Shown: one piece after another, positions 8,695-17,619 of the stretch
Numbering within the stretch: position 1 is the stretch's first letter
Layout of the letters: every line of letters begins with the position of its first letter
From: Clostridium sp. C8-1-8
GTDB taxonomy: Bacteria; Bacillota; Clostridia; Clostridiales; Clostridiaceae
DNA length: 64,000 nt
Assembly: GCF_009928445.1 (NCBI RefSeq)
Contig: NZ_JAABNO010000028.1
Location: forward strand, 1 to 64,000
Reading direction: 5' to 3'
Program-made: the position numbers and the translations under genes
The notes under the pieces: model-generated
What the model saw: the letters and a program-made list of their open reading frames with translations, nothing else
What the model was told of the DNA's origin: nothing
Database searches by the model: none

Positions 8695-8961
8695 TTAGAT
8701 TGTTTTTGCAACTTGTCCAGCAAAAGCTAGAGACACAACTATTGTCAGTACAATTATTATTGCTGAGAATATTAGAGTAGCCTGGCAGTAAGTTTTCTTG
8801 CTTTTATTAACATTAGTTCCGAATCCCCAAACAAATAATAAGACTAGATTCACTATTGGAATAGCTAATAAAATCATAGTTACTACCCAGTTACCTAGTG
8901 TCATTGGTTGTGAGTTCTTGTCAAACATCATTTCGTCTTTAGAATAAAAATTGTTTTCCAT
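8695..8961 (-). CDS. Small two-TM membrane protein
   Basis: An 88-aa protein with two hydrophobic segments (~27-48 and ~62-83). The block GNWVVTMILLAIPIVNLVLL followed by FVWGFGTNVNKSKKTYCQA resembles a widespread small membrane family of unknown function that begins with a short polar segment. A good AAAGGAG site precedes the ATG on the minus strand. It is monocistronic, convergent with the ABC exporter operon. No function can be assigned. Confidence 0.65.
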   Translation of the reverse strand: MENNFYSKDEMMFDKNSQPMTLGNWVVTMILLAIPIVNLVLLFVWGFGTNVNKSKKTYCQATLIFSAIIIVLTIVVSLAFAGQVAKTI

Positions 8962-9219
8962 TATGTATTTTATAACTCCTTTTTATTAAAAAATATGTGT
9001 ATTAATTCTATAATTGTAATATTTTTTTCTTCAAAATACAATATTAAAAAAATGGTAACAGATATATTAGTTGGATAAGTTATTGACCAATATGAATACT
9101 TTAACAGTAATAAAGCTTAAAGCCTGTTAGTATAGGCTGTATTATTGACTTGAAGATAAAGATGATTAATAATGATAATATACAATTAATGGGGAAAGAT
9201 ATATAAAGGGGATAATTTA

Positions 9220-9711
9220 ATGGATATAAATATAAGACAAGCTTCCTTAGAGGATTGTGAAGAGCTATATAATATAAGGCAAATGCCAAAGGTTATGGAA
9301 AATATTTTATCATATCAAAATGAGCCTAAGGATGGTATAAAGAATAAGTTTTTAAATAAAGGACAGGACCTTTGGATAGTTGCAGAGGCTGAAGATAAGG
9401 TAGTTGGGCTTATAATTTTAGGAGTTCACAAGAATCCTAGAAAAAGCCATGTTGGTTATCTAACTATTATAGTTAATAGTAACTATCATGGTATGGGGAT
9501 AGGTTCCAAACTAATGTCTACTGTCATGGATATAGCAGACAATAATCTTAAGCTAAAGAGACTAGAGTTATCAGTATTTATCGAAAACGAACGTGCCATT
9601 AATTTATATAAAAAGTTTGGCTTCGATATAGAGGGCATAGCTAAGATGACTGCACTGAGAAATGGCGTTTATTGTGACGAATATAATATGGCGAGACTTC
9701 TTTTGGATTAA
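9220..9711 (+). CDS. GNAT family N-acetyltransferase
   Basis: A 163-aa single-domain acetyltransferase of normal GNAT length. Motif A, which binds the acetyl-CoA pyrophosphate, is recognisable in the NSNYHGMGIGSKLM segment (~87-100), followed by the typical LELSVFIENERAINLYKKFG stretch (~123-142) and a C-terminal EYNMARLL strand. The best family match by eye is the RimJ/RimL-like or PhnO-like group that acetylates amines of proteins or small molecules. AAGGGG lies before the ATG. Single gene with its own terminator; substrate unknown. Confidence 0.82.
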   Translation: MDINIRQASLEDCEELYNIRQMPKVMENILSYQNEPKDGIKNKFLNKGQDLWIVAEAEDKVVGLIILGVHKNPRKSHVGYLTIIVNSNYHGMGIGSKLMSTVMDIADNNLKLKRLELSVFIENERAINLYKKFGFDIEGIAKMTALRNGVYCDEYNMARLLLD

Positions 9712-9838
9712 ATGTATTTAATTAAAATAATTCCATAATTAATTGCTAAACTATAGTAGTAATAGTTGTTTTTTGTTGACTAGAAACAGAAAATGAAATT
9801 AAAAATTTATAAAGTGTAATAAAGAACAAGTATATCAG

Positions 9839-9875
9839 AAATCACTAAATATTAGATATTTAGTGATTTTTTCGT
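9839..9875 (+). terminator. Terminator after the GNAT gene
   Basis: A perfect 13-bp stem AAATCACTAAATA (9839-9851)/TATTTAGTGATTT (9857-9869), with loop TTAGA, is followed by TTTC. The rest of the gap (9876-10034) shows no gene or clear element. Confidence 0.85.
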
Positions 9876-10034
9876 TGCTATAGCTATGTTTTTAATACAG
9901 AATGTTAGTATCAGGTATTAGATTGTTTAAATGTACATTAGTGATAAACTTTGTTATTTGGCATTTTTGTTGTCCATACTGAAAGTAAAAATATATTAAT
10001 AATTTTGTAATTTTATAGAATAGTATACGTTTTA

Positions 10035-10056
10035 TAAATTGAAGATCTTCAATTTA
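10035..10056. promoter_or_regulatory. 22-bp perfect palindrome before the ECF sigma gene
   Basis: A perfect 22-bp palindrome whose core is AATTGAAGATCTTCAATT sits directly upstream of the ribosome binding site (GGAGG, 10064-10068). With no unpaired loop it is more likely a DNA operator than an RNA hairpin. It would place a regulator at the 5' leader of the sigma/anti-sigma operon. Confidence 0.45.
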
Positions 10057-10073
10057 GATAAATGGAGGAAGCT

Positions 10074-10637
10074 ATGGATTTTGAAAACATTAACTATATA
10101 GCTGAATTAAAGCAAAAGAACGAAAAGGCAATGGATATAGTAATAAATAAATATAGTAAGTTATTATATAAGGTTATCTACTCTGTATTAGGACAATACA
10201 AGGATGAAGGACAAATGGAGGAGTGCTTAAGTGACGTGTTTTTATCCATATGGAATAATTCACACAAATTTTTAGGGGATGAGAGCAGATTTAAAAGTTG
10301 GATTTGTGTTATTGCAAAATATAAGGCTATTGATTATAGTCGAAAGAAGCTAAAGTTTGAAAATATGCACAATATTGCTGATATAGACTTAATTGTCAAA
10401 GGTAGTGTGGAAGAAGAGGTTCTAGTTAAGGAATATAAGGATAAGTTATTCGAATTAATAGATACGATGAAAGAACCAGACCGAAGTATATTTGTAAAAA
10501 AGTACTTTTTAGGGTATTCAGCTGAAAAAATATCAAAGGATCTTGGTATTACCAAGAGTAATGTAAATACTCACCTAAGCAGAGGTAGGAAAGCACTAAA
10601 GGAGAAATTAAATTTTATTTTAGGGGAGGTAATATAA
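10074..10637 (+). CDS. ECF-type RNA polymerase sigma factor
   Basis: A ~187-aa sigma-70 family protein of ECF size. Region 2 is seen at ~20-95 (SDVFLSIWNNSHKF, FKSWICVIAKYKAIDYSR) and region 4 at ~125-180 with the helix-turn-helix LGYSAEKISKDLGITKSNVNT. An in-frame ATG at 10062 exists, but the ATG at 10074 is preferred because GGAGG (10064-10068) sits five bases before it. The stop abuts the start of the DUF4179 gene, so the two are an operon with the downstream product as likely anti-sigma factor. The inducing signal is unknown. Confidence 0.85.
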   Translation: MDFENINYIAELKQKNEKAMDIVINKYSKLLYKVIYSVLGQYKDEGQMEECLSDVFLSIWNNSHKFLGDESRFKSWICVIAKYKAIDYSRKKLKFENMHNIADIDLIVKGSVEEEVLVKEYKDKLFELIDTMKEPDRSIFVKKYFLGYSAEKISKDLGITKSNVNTHLSRGRKALKEKLNFILGEVI

Positions 10638-12143
10638 ATGAAAGACATGTATGACTTATTCGGTGATATAGAGATTGATATAGATGAATATGAGAATAGT
10701 AATATAGAGGTTCCTAAAGGTCTAGAAAGGAGAATGCGTCATAATTTTAAGAAGAATGTTAGTACTGAAAAAAGCAAGTTTTATAATATAAAGAGGTTTG
10801 GTAAAGTAGCTGTGTTTGCACTTGCATTAATCTCTTTTGGGACTATAACTAGCACTGTATTTGCAAAAGGTATACCTATAGTTGGAAGTTTTATAAGCTA
10901 TCTACAAAATAGATCTACAATAAGCAATGAGGAATATAGCAAATATGCAAATAATATGACTTTAAGTTCCATAGATAAGAAAATAAACGTGCAATTAGAT
11001 TCTGTTTTATATGATGGTAGCTATTTGTACTTAGCCTATAAGGTTCAAGGAGAGAACAGAGAGAGTCTAGTGAATAATGAAAATGACATTAATATAAAAC
11101 AACTAGCGATTAATAATGTAAATATTGAATTAGATAAGGAAGTTTTTAAGTCCCAGGGAATCAAAAATACGTATAAGACATATGATACAGAAATAGGTTA
11201 TGACTTTAATAATGCAGATAATAATACAATAGTTACAAGAGTAGATATAAAAAATACTAGGATAGCAGACACTTCAAATATACATCTATCAATAGACAAG
11301 ATTGGAAAGGTCAGTGGTAATTGGGAGTTTAAATTTCAAGTGAATAAAAGTGAATTAGTAGATAGAACAAAGCGATACGAGAATTTAGGACAATTGAATG
11401 TTAATGATAAGGTGAAGTTTGATCTTAATGCAATTACATTTTCTCCCCTCGGAACAACAATAGAAAATACTATATTAGCTCCTAAAGACAGCTTTCAAAA
11501 GTTTATTGATGGCAAGTTTACCAATCTTGGCTTTAGCTATGTATTTATTACTGACAAAGGAGAAGAAATTTTTAGTCTAGGGGAAAGAGTTCAGAGTTTA
11601 TATAATGACAAAGATGCATTAGTAAAAAGATATAGCAGATTCACTTCTTTAAAAGAAGTTCCGAAATCACTTACTATAGTACCTGTTATACAAAAAAAAG
11701 AACAACTGAATATAGGGTTTGAAAGCTATAAGTATATTAAGTTAAAGGATATAAAGAAAGGGCAGTATATATCTCAAGGCAAAGATTGTGGTGTGACTAT
11801 AAATGATATTTATAAAAATGGTAGAAATACTATAGTTAGCATAAAATTTGATGGACTCGACATATATCGTAGAAGTAATATGTTTTTAGTTAAAGATATG
11901 GAAAAGTACAAAAGATATAATAGTATGGTTGAAGGAAAAGATAAGGACAAGATGTACTTGGATAGCGTTTTAGAGACGATAGAACATCAGCATAATGTAG
12001 ATATCACAAGACATTACTCTAAAGAAGGAAATGAATATACCTTTGAAAATGCTAATGATGAATATTACCTAGCAACTCCTCAGTATGATGGCCTTTATAG
12101 GCTAGATATGAAAAATGCAAAAACTATTAATTTCGTCAATTAA
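10638..12143 (+). CDS. DUF4179-domain transmembrane anti-sigma factor (predicted)
   Basis: A 501-aa protein: a cytosolic N-terminus (~1-52), one TM segment (~55-75, VAVFALALISFGTITSTVFA) and a long extracytoplasmic part. Directly after the membrane comes KGIPIVGSFISYLQ, followed by ISNEEYSKYANNMTLSSIDK, the hallmark start of DUF4179. Such proteins are consistently encoded right after ECF sigma factors in Firmicutes and are taken to hold the sigma factor at the membrane. The start has GGGGAGG 6 bases upstream and follows the sigma stop with no gap. The sensed signal is unknown. Confidence 0.8.
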   Translation: MKDMYDLFGDIEIDIDEYENSNIEVPKGLERRMRHNFKKNVSTEKSKFYNIKRFGKVAVFALALISFGTITSTVFAKGIPIVGSFISYLQNRSTISNEEYSKYANNMTLSSIDKKINVQLDSVLYDGSYLYLAYKVQGENRESLVNNENDINIKQLAINNVNIELDKEVFKSQGIKNTYKTYDTEIGYDFNNADNNTIVTRVDIKNTRIADTSNIHLSIDKIGKVSGNWEFKFQVNKSELVDRTKRYENLGQLNVNDKVKFDLNAITFSPLGTTIENTILAPKDSFQKFIDGKFTNLGFSYVFITDKGEEIFSLGERVQSLYNDKDALVKRYSRFTSLKEVPKSLTIVPVIQKKEQLNIGFESYKYIKLKDIKKGQYISQGKDCGVTINDIYKNGRNTIVSIKFDGLDIYRRSNMFLVKDMEKYKRYNSMVEGKDKDKMYLDSVLETIEHQHNVDITRHYSKEGNEYTFENANDEYYLATPQYDGLYRLDMKNAKTINFVN

Positions 12144-12262
12144 TAATTATATATTTCCTTGGAAATGAAGAGAAGTCTACTATTATTGTCATATGAAATT
12201 AATTTATAGTGAATTATGGTTTATTAATAGAAAATGTTTGAAAAGGTAAAAGACTATAATAT

Positions 12263-12313
12263 AAGAGCCATGCATATAGGGAAAATGATTTCCTAACTAT
12301 GCGTGGCTTTTTA
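12263..12313 (+). terminator. Terminator after the sigma/anti-sigma operon
   Basis: A stem AAGAGCCATGCATA (12263-12276)/TATGCGTGGCTTTT (12298-12311), with G-U pairs and an inner TAGG/CCTA stem, is followed by T's. It faces the convergent lemA gene. Confidence 0.8.
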
Positions 12314-12383
12314 ATAATATTTATGATGCAAGTTATTATAGAAGTTTACTATAATTATGGAGTCCTATCCAGTATTATGCTAA

Positions 12384-12950
12384 TTAGAATTTTACAGACG
12401 GAACCTTCTCTGCTCCTGCAGCAGCTTTAAAGTATTGTTTATCCTGATACTTGTTACCAAAGAACATATTTACAAAAAACGTCTTTTTATAGCTGTTAAA
12501 GTCTTGAACAGAATCATTATAATCTTTTCTTGATACAGCTATTCGGTTTTCTGTACCAGCTAACTCATCTTGTAGTCTTAAGTAATTTTCATTTGCCTTA
12601 AGGTTAGGATAGTTTTCTACTATAACATTAAGACCTCTCAGAGCAGTGGTGATCTGCGCGTCAGCATTAGCTCTATCTTGAACAGAAGCTGAATTTGCAA
12701 GTCTGCTTCTAGCGTCAGCTAGATCTTTAAAAACTTGTTCCTCATGTTTTGTATATCCTTTAACTGTTTCTACCAGATTAGGAATCAAGTCATTTCTTCT
12801 TTGAAGCTGATTGTCTATTTGGCTAAGTTTAGAATTAACATTTTGATCTTTAGCAACTAATTTGTTATAGGTACCTACATATGTACCAATTAATATAGAA
12901 ATAATTAAAGCTAAAACAACTAATATAGATAAAAGTACTTTTTTATTCAT
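12384..12950 (-). CDS. lemA: LemA family protein
   Basis: A 188-aa LemA protein of typical length: a short cytoplasmic start, one N-terminal TM helix (~5-25) and an all-helical coiled-coil domain outside. The conserved family stretch IDNQLQRRNDLIPNLVETVK and the downstream NYPNLKANENYLRLQDELAG segment are clear. LemA function is poorly defined; in many bacteria it is paired with a TPM-domain protein, as here, where the TPM gene lies 27 bases upstream on the same strand. Confidence 0.9.
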   Translation of the reverse strand: MNKKVLLSILVVLALIISILIGTYVGTYNKLVAKDQNVNSKLSQIDNQLQRRNDLIPNLVETVKGYTKHEEQVFKDLADARSRLANSASVQDRANADAQITTALRGLNVIVENYPNLKANENYLRLQDELAGTENRIAVSRKDYNDSVQDFNSYKKTFFVNMFFGNKYQDKQYFKAAAGAEKVPSVKF

Positions 12951-12977
12951 TAACTAATTAACCTCCAAACATATTTT

Positions 12978-13772
12978 TTACCAACCACCTGATGAACCTC
13001 CGCCACCTGAGTCACCTCCGCCAAAGCTATCTGAACCTCCAGAACCTCCACCGAAACCGCTATCATTAAAGCCTCCGCCACCATAGAAGTATCCACCTCC
13101 GCCTCTTCCACCTCGTCCTCTCAATTTAGAGAAGAATACTAATAAAAACACAATCACAATTATGGTTTTTAATATACTCTCACCATTGCTAGAAGAAAGG
13201 TTTGATGAACCATTGTTATTTGTAGAATCATCAGCAATTTTATCAGGAACGCCTTTAGTATAATTAGTGGTATCTATATTATATTCTTGTCCAATGTCTC
13301 CTATTATTCTTTTATAGGTGGTAGCTATTCCTTTGTCATATTCATTGGACTTAAAATAACTAGACATTTCTCTCAGATAAGAGCCTGTTTTTCCATCTGG
13401 TAAAATTCCCTCTAAACCATAACCTACCTCAATTCTAAACTTTCTATCATTTTTTGATATTAATATTAGTACACCATTATTCTTTTCTTTATTTCCTATA
13501 CCCCATTTTCTAAAAAGATTATTTGCATATTCCTCAATAGTGTTTCCGTTTAAAGAATCGATTGTGACTACAGCCACTTCAGCAGTAGTTTTATTTCGTA
13601 TTTCATCAGAAGTTGATAGAATATAATTTTTTGTCTCCTTAGAAAACATCTTGGCATAGTCCTGAAAAAATATTTCTGATGTAGGTTTGGGTGGTATGCT
13701 TCCTGGAGAGACTCCAGATATTAATGTTGATAAAAGTAGTAGTACAAAGATAATTTTATAATATCCTTTCAT
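12978..13772 (-). CDS. TPM-domain (YgcG-like) membrane protein
   Basis: A 264-aa protein with a signal peptide (~1-25), an extracytoplasmic TPM domain (~32-165; YAKMFSKETKNYIL, then NNGVLILISKNDRKFRIEVG), a Ser/Asn-rich linker, a TM helix (~203-218) and a Gly/Ser-rich C-terminal tail of about 45 residues. This is the standard YgcG architecture. Family members may act in membrane-protein quality control or photosystem repair in plants; the bacterial role is unsettled. AGGAGC precedes the ATG on the minus strand. It is the first gene of a TPM-lemA operon. Confidence 0.88.
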   Translation of the reverse strand: MKGYYKIIFVLLLLSTLISGVSPGSIPPKPTSEIFFQDYAKMFSKETKNYILSTSDEIRNKTTAEVAVVTIDSLNGNTIEEYANNLFRKWGIGNKEKNNGVLILISKNDRKFRIEVGYGLEGILPDGKTGSYLREMSSYFKSNEYDKGIATTYKRIIGDIGQEYNIDTTNYTKGVPDKIADDSTNNNGSSNLSSSNGESILKTIIVIVFLLVFFSKLRGRGGRGGGGYFYGGGGFNDSGFGGGSGGSDSFGGGDSGGGGSSGGW

Positions 13773-13859
13773 AAAACGCTCCTTTTATGTTTGTTTAATA
13801 CCATTGCATGGACCCTAATAAATTACTTTAAAATAATTTATTATAGATAATATTATCTT

Positions 13860-14013
13860 AAATACTTTGATAATTATATATTATGTATAAATGTAAGAAG
13901 TTATAAGTCCATGGTTATAATAAAATTATAATAAGCAACTATTATTAAATAATAGTTGACAATGAATAATGATTATTGATATCATATGTACATAAAATAC
14001 TTTGATAATCAAA
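13860..14013 (+). promoter_or_regulatory. Desaturase promoter region with palindrome and FabT-like box
   Basis: A perfect 23-bp palindrome CAACTATTATT-A-AATAATAGTTG (13936-13958) overlaps TTGACA (13956-13961), a -35 candidate with TATCAT 18 bases downstream (13980-13985). At 14001-14013 TTTGATAATCAAA matches the core of the FabT operator (recalled consensus around TTTGATTATCAAA). AAATACTTTGATAAT occurs twice, at 13860-13874 and 13995-14009. The sites suggest the desaturase is repressed by a fatty-acid regulator. The gap 13773-14125 holds no other gene. Confidence 0.5.
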
Positions 14014-14125
14014 ATATTATTTTTTAGAAACTGCTATACATCTACGTTTTGATGTAACGAGAGTATAAATTTATGCTCTGCTCTAAAGTAGTATATTAAG
14101 CAGGTTTCAGGGAGGATGTAATTAA

Positions 14126-15181
14126 ATGAGAGAGTTTCATGACATTGCTTGGTATGTAAAGGCATTATCAAAAGAATTACCCAATGATATACGAAAGCCA
14201 GCTCCACAGAGATTGCTTGGAGGATTAGCATATATAATTGTTATTGTAGCTTGTATTGTGGCAATGTATAAGTTTGATATGAACTTAGTTGAAAAATTAA
14301 TCTTTTCTTTAGTGTTAGGATTTAGTTTTGCTTCAATGGGGCTTTTAGGCCATGAAATACTTCATGGAACTGTGGTAAGGACACCATGGCTTAGAAATCT
14401 TCTTGGAGGAATAGCCTTTGGACCCTTAAGTGTAAGCTCAAGATTATGGATAAAGTGGCATAACACCACACACCATGCTCACACTCAAGATGAAGAAAAG
14501 GATCCGGATGCGTGGATAAGTTTAGAACAATTGGTGAAGAGTCCAAAGATTGTTAGATGGGTATATAGACTACCTCTTGGGTTTAGAGCCTTTGTAAGTT
14601 TTTTATCATTAAGCTTTACATTTTCAATGCATACAATGAGGATGTTCTTCATGTATATAAATGAGTTTAAGTCTAAAAAACTAGTGGTGTGGTTAGAAAT
14701 GCTTATTCCTTGGGCTGTTTGGTTTGGACTTTTATTCTATGTTGGATTTAACAATTGGATATTTATGTACTTGATACCACTGTTGATAGGTAACTTTATA
14801 GTAATGGCTTATATATCTACTAATCATAGATTGAATCCATTGGTACCTATAAACGATCCTTTAGCTAACAGTCTTTCAGTAACAGTTCCAAAATTCATAG
14901 ATGTTCTTAACTTTAATTTTTCTTATCACGTAGAGCATCACATGTTTCCAGGTATTAATCCTAAGCATTATCCGCTTATCAAGGCAAAGATACTAGAGCA
15001 TTGGCCAGAAAGATATCTTCATATGTCTCTTATGAAAGCTCTTGTAACACTTTGGAAAACACCAAGAATATATTATAAAGAAACAGAATTCCTAGATCCA
15101 CGCAAAAATACTGCATACGATTCTTTAGGTAATGGTTTAGATATAAATAATATAAAGTTTAAAAAGTTGAAGTCTATATAG
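14126..15181 (+). CDS. Membrane fatty acid desaturase
   Basis: A 351-aa integral membrane di-iron desaturase. The three histidine boxes are present: HEILH (~75), HNTTHHAHT (~112) and HVEHH (~267), spaced between hydrophobic pairs in the usual topology (TM segments ~34-50, 55-75, 155-175, 190-225). The enzyme would introduce a double bond into membrane acyl chains and needs oxygen and an electron donor, notable for a presumed anaerobe. The ATG is preceded by GGGAGG. It is a single gene with its own terminator. Ring-hydroxylase-like relatives share the His boxes, but desaturase is the best call. Confidence 0.85.
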   Translation: MREFHDIAWYVKALSKELPNDIRKPAPQRLLGGLAYIIVIVACIVAMYKFDMNLVEKLIFSLVLGFSFASMGLLGHEILHGTVVRTPWLRNLLGGIAFGPLSVSSRLWIKWHNTTHHAHTQDEEKDPDAWISLEQLVKSPKIVRWVYRLPLGFRAFVSFLSLSFTFSMHTMRMFFMYINEFKSKKLVVWLEMLIPWAVWFGLLFYVGFNNWIFMYLIPLLIGNFIVMAYISTNHRLNPLVPINDPLANSLSVTVPKFIDVLNFNFSYHVEHHMFPGINPKHYPLIKAKILEHWPERYLHMSLMKALVTLWKTPRIYYKETEFLDPRKNTAYDSLGNGLDINNIKFKKLKSI

Positions 15182-15190
15182 ATATATAAT

Positions 15191-15230
15191 AATCCCTAGT
15201 GAGCTTCCATTGAAATTCACTAGGGATTTT
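15191..15230 (+). terminator. Terminator after the desaturase gene
   Basis: A perfect 12-bp stem AATCCCTAGTGA (15191-15202)/TCACTAGGGATT (15217-15228) is followed by TT. Confidence 0.8.
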
Positions 15231-15348
15231 ATGTAGATGTAGCTTGGAATTGTTAGATATATAAGCTCAAATTATAAACAAGAAATAAAATAGCATCAGT
15301 AGCCAATAAAATAATACTAGTACATTTGTAAGTTAAAACCTACTTATG

Positions 15349-16050
15349 TTATAGAAAGTTTTCTTTGTAACCACTCAAGGATAAGAGCAGTTGTGATGGA
15401 AGGTAAAAGAACCATACTAAAAAGTATATTATTTGTAATGAAGGTACCTCATAACATAGAGTTAAAATTTGATATAACCCAACATTTATATCACATAAAA
15501 AGAATAGTGACATACCAATAGCTATCATAAAGGAACTTACTTTTTTATAAAACTCATTAAAGAGTGTGGACCATGCAATAGCCAAGCTGTTGAGTAGAAA
15601 ATAACCATATACTAATGCTATTACGTACAGAGAAGTATTAATACAATATGGTTTAAATAGTATAGAGATAGCTATCAGTGCAGCAAATGCTAAAATACTT
15701 GTTTTTATATATTTAATATTAGGGCACCTTTTTCTAGAATGCCTTATTATGTAGGTTACTTGAACTAATATAAAAAACAAAATGCCAAGAATATAATAAT
15801 TTTTAATTATTAAAAAGAAATCTGCAATTGATGTAAAGAAAAATGCTAGTTGCAAAAGATTTCTATCAGCAGTATCATAACCTTTCCTTCCTATAAGAAG
15901 AGTTAAGCTAAAGCACAATAGAATATAGATATATCTGATGTTTGATGGTAGAGCTAGCTCTACATTTTTTACAAGATAAAATGATATTAAGAAATATATA
16001 TAAATAAAAAGATTAACTACTACGACTAAAATTCTAAAAAAGTTTTTCAA
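15349..16050 (-). CDS. YhhN-like membrane protein (possible lysoplasmalogenase)
   Basis: A 233-aa protein made almost entirely of hydrophobic helices (about eight). The stretch TSIADFFLII after the second or third helix, GMSLFFLCDINVGL near the middle, and FYLPSQLLLSLS at the C-terminus fit the YhhN family pattern, whose animal members hydrolyse the vinyl-ether bond of lysoplasmalogens to release an aldehyde. Bacterial roles are less clear. It is monocistronic, on the minus strand, with ATG after AGAGGTT. The call rests on topology and short motifs only. Confidence 0.5.
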   Translation of the reverse strand: MKNFFRILVVVVNLFIYIYFLISFYLVKNVELALPSNIRYIYILLCFSLTLLIGRKGYDTADRNLLQLAFFFTSIADFFLIIKNYYILGILFFILVQVTYIIRHSRKRCPNIKYIKTSILAFAALIAISILFKPYCINTSLYVIALVYGYFLLNSLAIAWSTLFNEFYKKVSSFMIAIGMSLFFLCDINVGLYQILTLCYEVPSLQIIYFLVWFFYLPSQLLLSLSGYKENFL

Positions 16051-16150
16051 TTTTTATAACCTCTGTTATATTCATATTAGATTTAATAAGCTAACTATAT
16101 ATATATTATGTAATTAGATAAATAAATATTTTAGAGATTATTAAGTTATT

Positions 16151-16202
16151 AAAAAGGCATGAAAAGAACTAAAAGCTAAACTTAAGCTTTAGTCCTTTTT
16201 AG
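16151..16202. terminator. Bidirectional hairpin between yhhN-like gene and mocR
   Basis: AAAAGAACTAAAAGCT pairs imperfectly with AGCTTTAGTCCTTTTT and both ends are A/T rich. On the minus strand it would end the mocR transcript coming from the right. Confidence 0.55.
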
Positions 16203-16257
16203 GTTATACAAATTTATGGATTTTTTATTCTAATTACTTTAGCAATTTAGAATGTTT

Positions 16258-17604
16258 CTACTTTTTAAGTTGTTCAAGTATGGAAGCCATTATACTGAGA
16301 CCTTTTTCAAGGGTTTCCTTATTAACTCCAGCTATGCTGATTCGGATACCTTTTTTATATTGATCTTGGTTGTAGTAAAATATTTTCCCTGACTTTACTA
16401 AAACCGATTTGTCTTCTAACTTTGCTCTTAATATATCTTCATTAATCCACTCTGGAAGCTTTAGATAAGAATAGAAACCATAATTGCCACCTATTGTTTC
16501 GACTCCATATTGTTTTAGCAACTTAAAGTGCTTTTTTAGTATAAGATGCTTTTCAGACAACTCCTTTGATATTTCAGTAGTATGCTTTTTAAGAATATTA
16601 CTTCTTATATATATCTCTAAGGTAGCTTGAGATATAAGAGAAGCAGAGAAGTATGAAGAGTAATAAGATAGTTGTATATGTTCTTGAAATATTTCTAGTA
16701 AGTTAGTGGGAACAACTATAAGGCCTACTCTCATCCAAGGCATTATTTTTGAAAAACTCTTCAGATAAATGCTATGGGCATGGTCTGAATATGAGAATAT
16801 AGGATCATACTTTGGGTCACTTGATATATCACCGAAGTAGTCATCTTCCACAATATAAACATCATATTTTTCAGCTAGTGAAGCGATGGCCTTTCTCTGA
16901 AGCTTATTGAGAGAAGTGCCTAAAGGGCTATGGTTTCTAGGGATTGTATAAAAGAACTTAATATCTCCTGTCTTAAAAAGTTTTTCAAGTTGCTTTAAGT
17001 TAATGCCACTATCTGTTCTTTCTATTGTTAGAACATCTACCTTAGAATATTTTAAAAAGTCAATATAATGACGATAAGTTGGTTCTTCAATAAGAATCTT
17101 TGACTTATTATTAGGAAAGGGCATAAAGGTTAAGATGCTCAGGGTTTGTTGAACTCCTAAAGTTACAAATATGTTTTTCATATCAACAAATATTTGAAAA
17201 TCCGAAAGATACTTCGCTAATAATTTCCTTAAAGAGGCTACGCCATACATAGTGTTGTTTAAGGAATTATTTTTATATATATCAACAGCTCTATCCAAAC
17301 AGTGTTTTAAATCAGGAGTATTCATTGTACCTATGGTTGGGTTACCTGTATCAAAGTGTATTATAGAGGAATTAGGCATATCATTTTTTATACTTTTTTC
17401 TACTACGTAGTACCCACTCTGAGGAATAGAATAAATTATATGGTTGTATCTTAGTATATTAAAGGCTTTAACTACAGTATTTTGAGAGCAGTTATATCTT
17501 TGAGAAAGCTTTCTTATTGAAGGCATTCTCTGACCTGACTTGTACATACCATTACTTATATCAGTCTCTATATCAGAAACTATCTTTTTATAAACATTAT
17601 CCAT
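16258..17604 (-). CDS. MocR/GabR-type PLP-dependent transcriptional regulator
   Basis: A 448-aa fusion: an N-terminal GntR-type winged helix (~1-70; SGQRMPSIRKLSQRYNCSQN is the recognition region) and a C-terminal type-I aminotransferase domain (~80-440). The PLP-binding Lys is in YLKSFSKIMPWMRVG, with the upstream IVEDDYFGD (Asp that contacts the pyridine) and the TIPRNHSPLG segment. MocR proteins sense PLP-linked amines or vitamin B6 and usually control a neighbouring gene; here the divergent neighbour is a GH4 glycosidase, so the target may lie elsewhere. A perfect palindrome sits between them. Start chosen by AGGGGGATG spacing. Confidence 0.88.
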   Translation of the reverse strand: MDNVYKKIVSDIETDISNGMYKSGQRMPSIRKLSQRYNCSQNTVVKAFNILRYNHIIYSIPQSGYYVVEKSIKNDMPNSSIIHFDTGNPTIGTMNTPDLKHCLDRAVDIYKNNSLNNTMYGVASLRKLLAKYLSDFQIFVDMKNIFVTLGVQQTLSILTFMPFPNNKSKILIEEPTYRHYIDFLKYSKVDVLTIERTDSGINLKQLEKLFKTGDIKFFYTIPRNHSPLGTSLNKLQRKAIASLAEKYDVYIVEDDYFGDISSDPKYDPIFSYSDHAHSIYLKSFSKIMPWMRVGLIVVPTNLLEIFQEHIQLSYYSSYFSASLISQATLEIYIRSNILKKHTTEISKELSEKHLILKKHFKLLKQYGVETIGGNYGFYSYLKLPEWINEDILRAKLEDKSVLVKSGKIFYYNQDQYKKGIRISIAGVNKETLEKGLSIMASILEQLKK

Positions 17605-17619
17605 AGAACATCCCCCTAT

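Noticed and set aside
9101..9289. 62-codon minus-strand frame overlapping the GNAT start
   Set aside because: Overlaps a well-supported gene, lacks a RBS and a family match.
14034..14231. 65-codon minus-strand frame over the desaturase start
   Set aside because: Shadow of the desaturase gene and its leader; no RBS.
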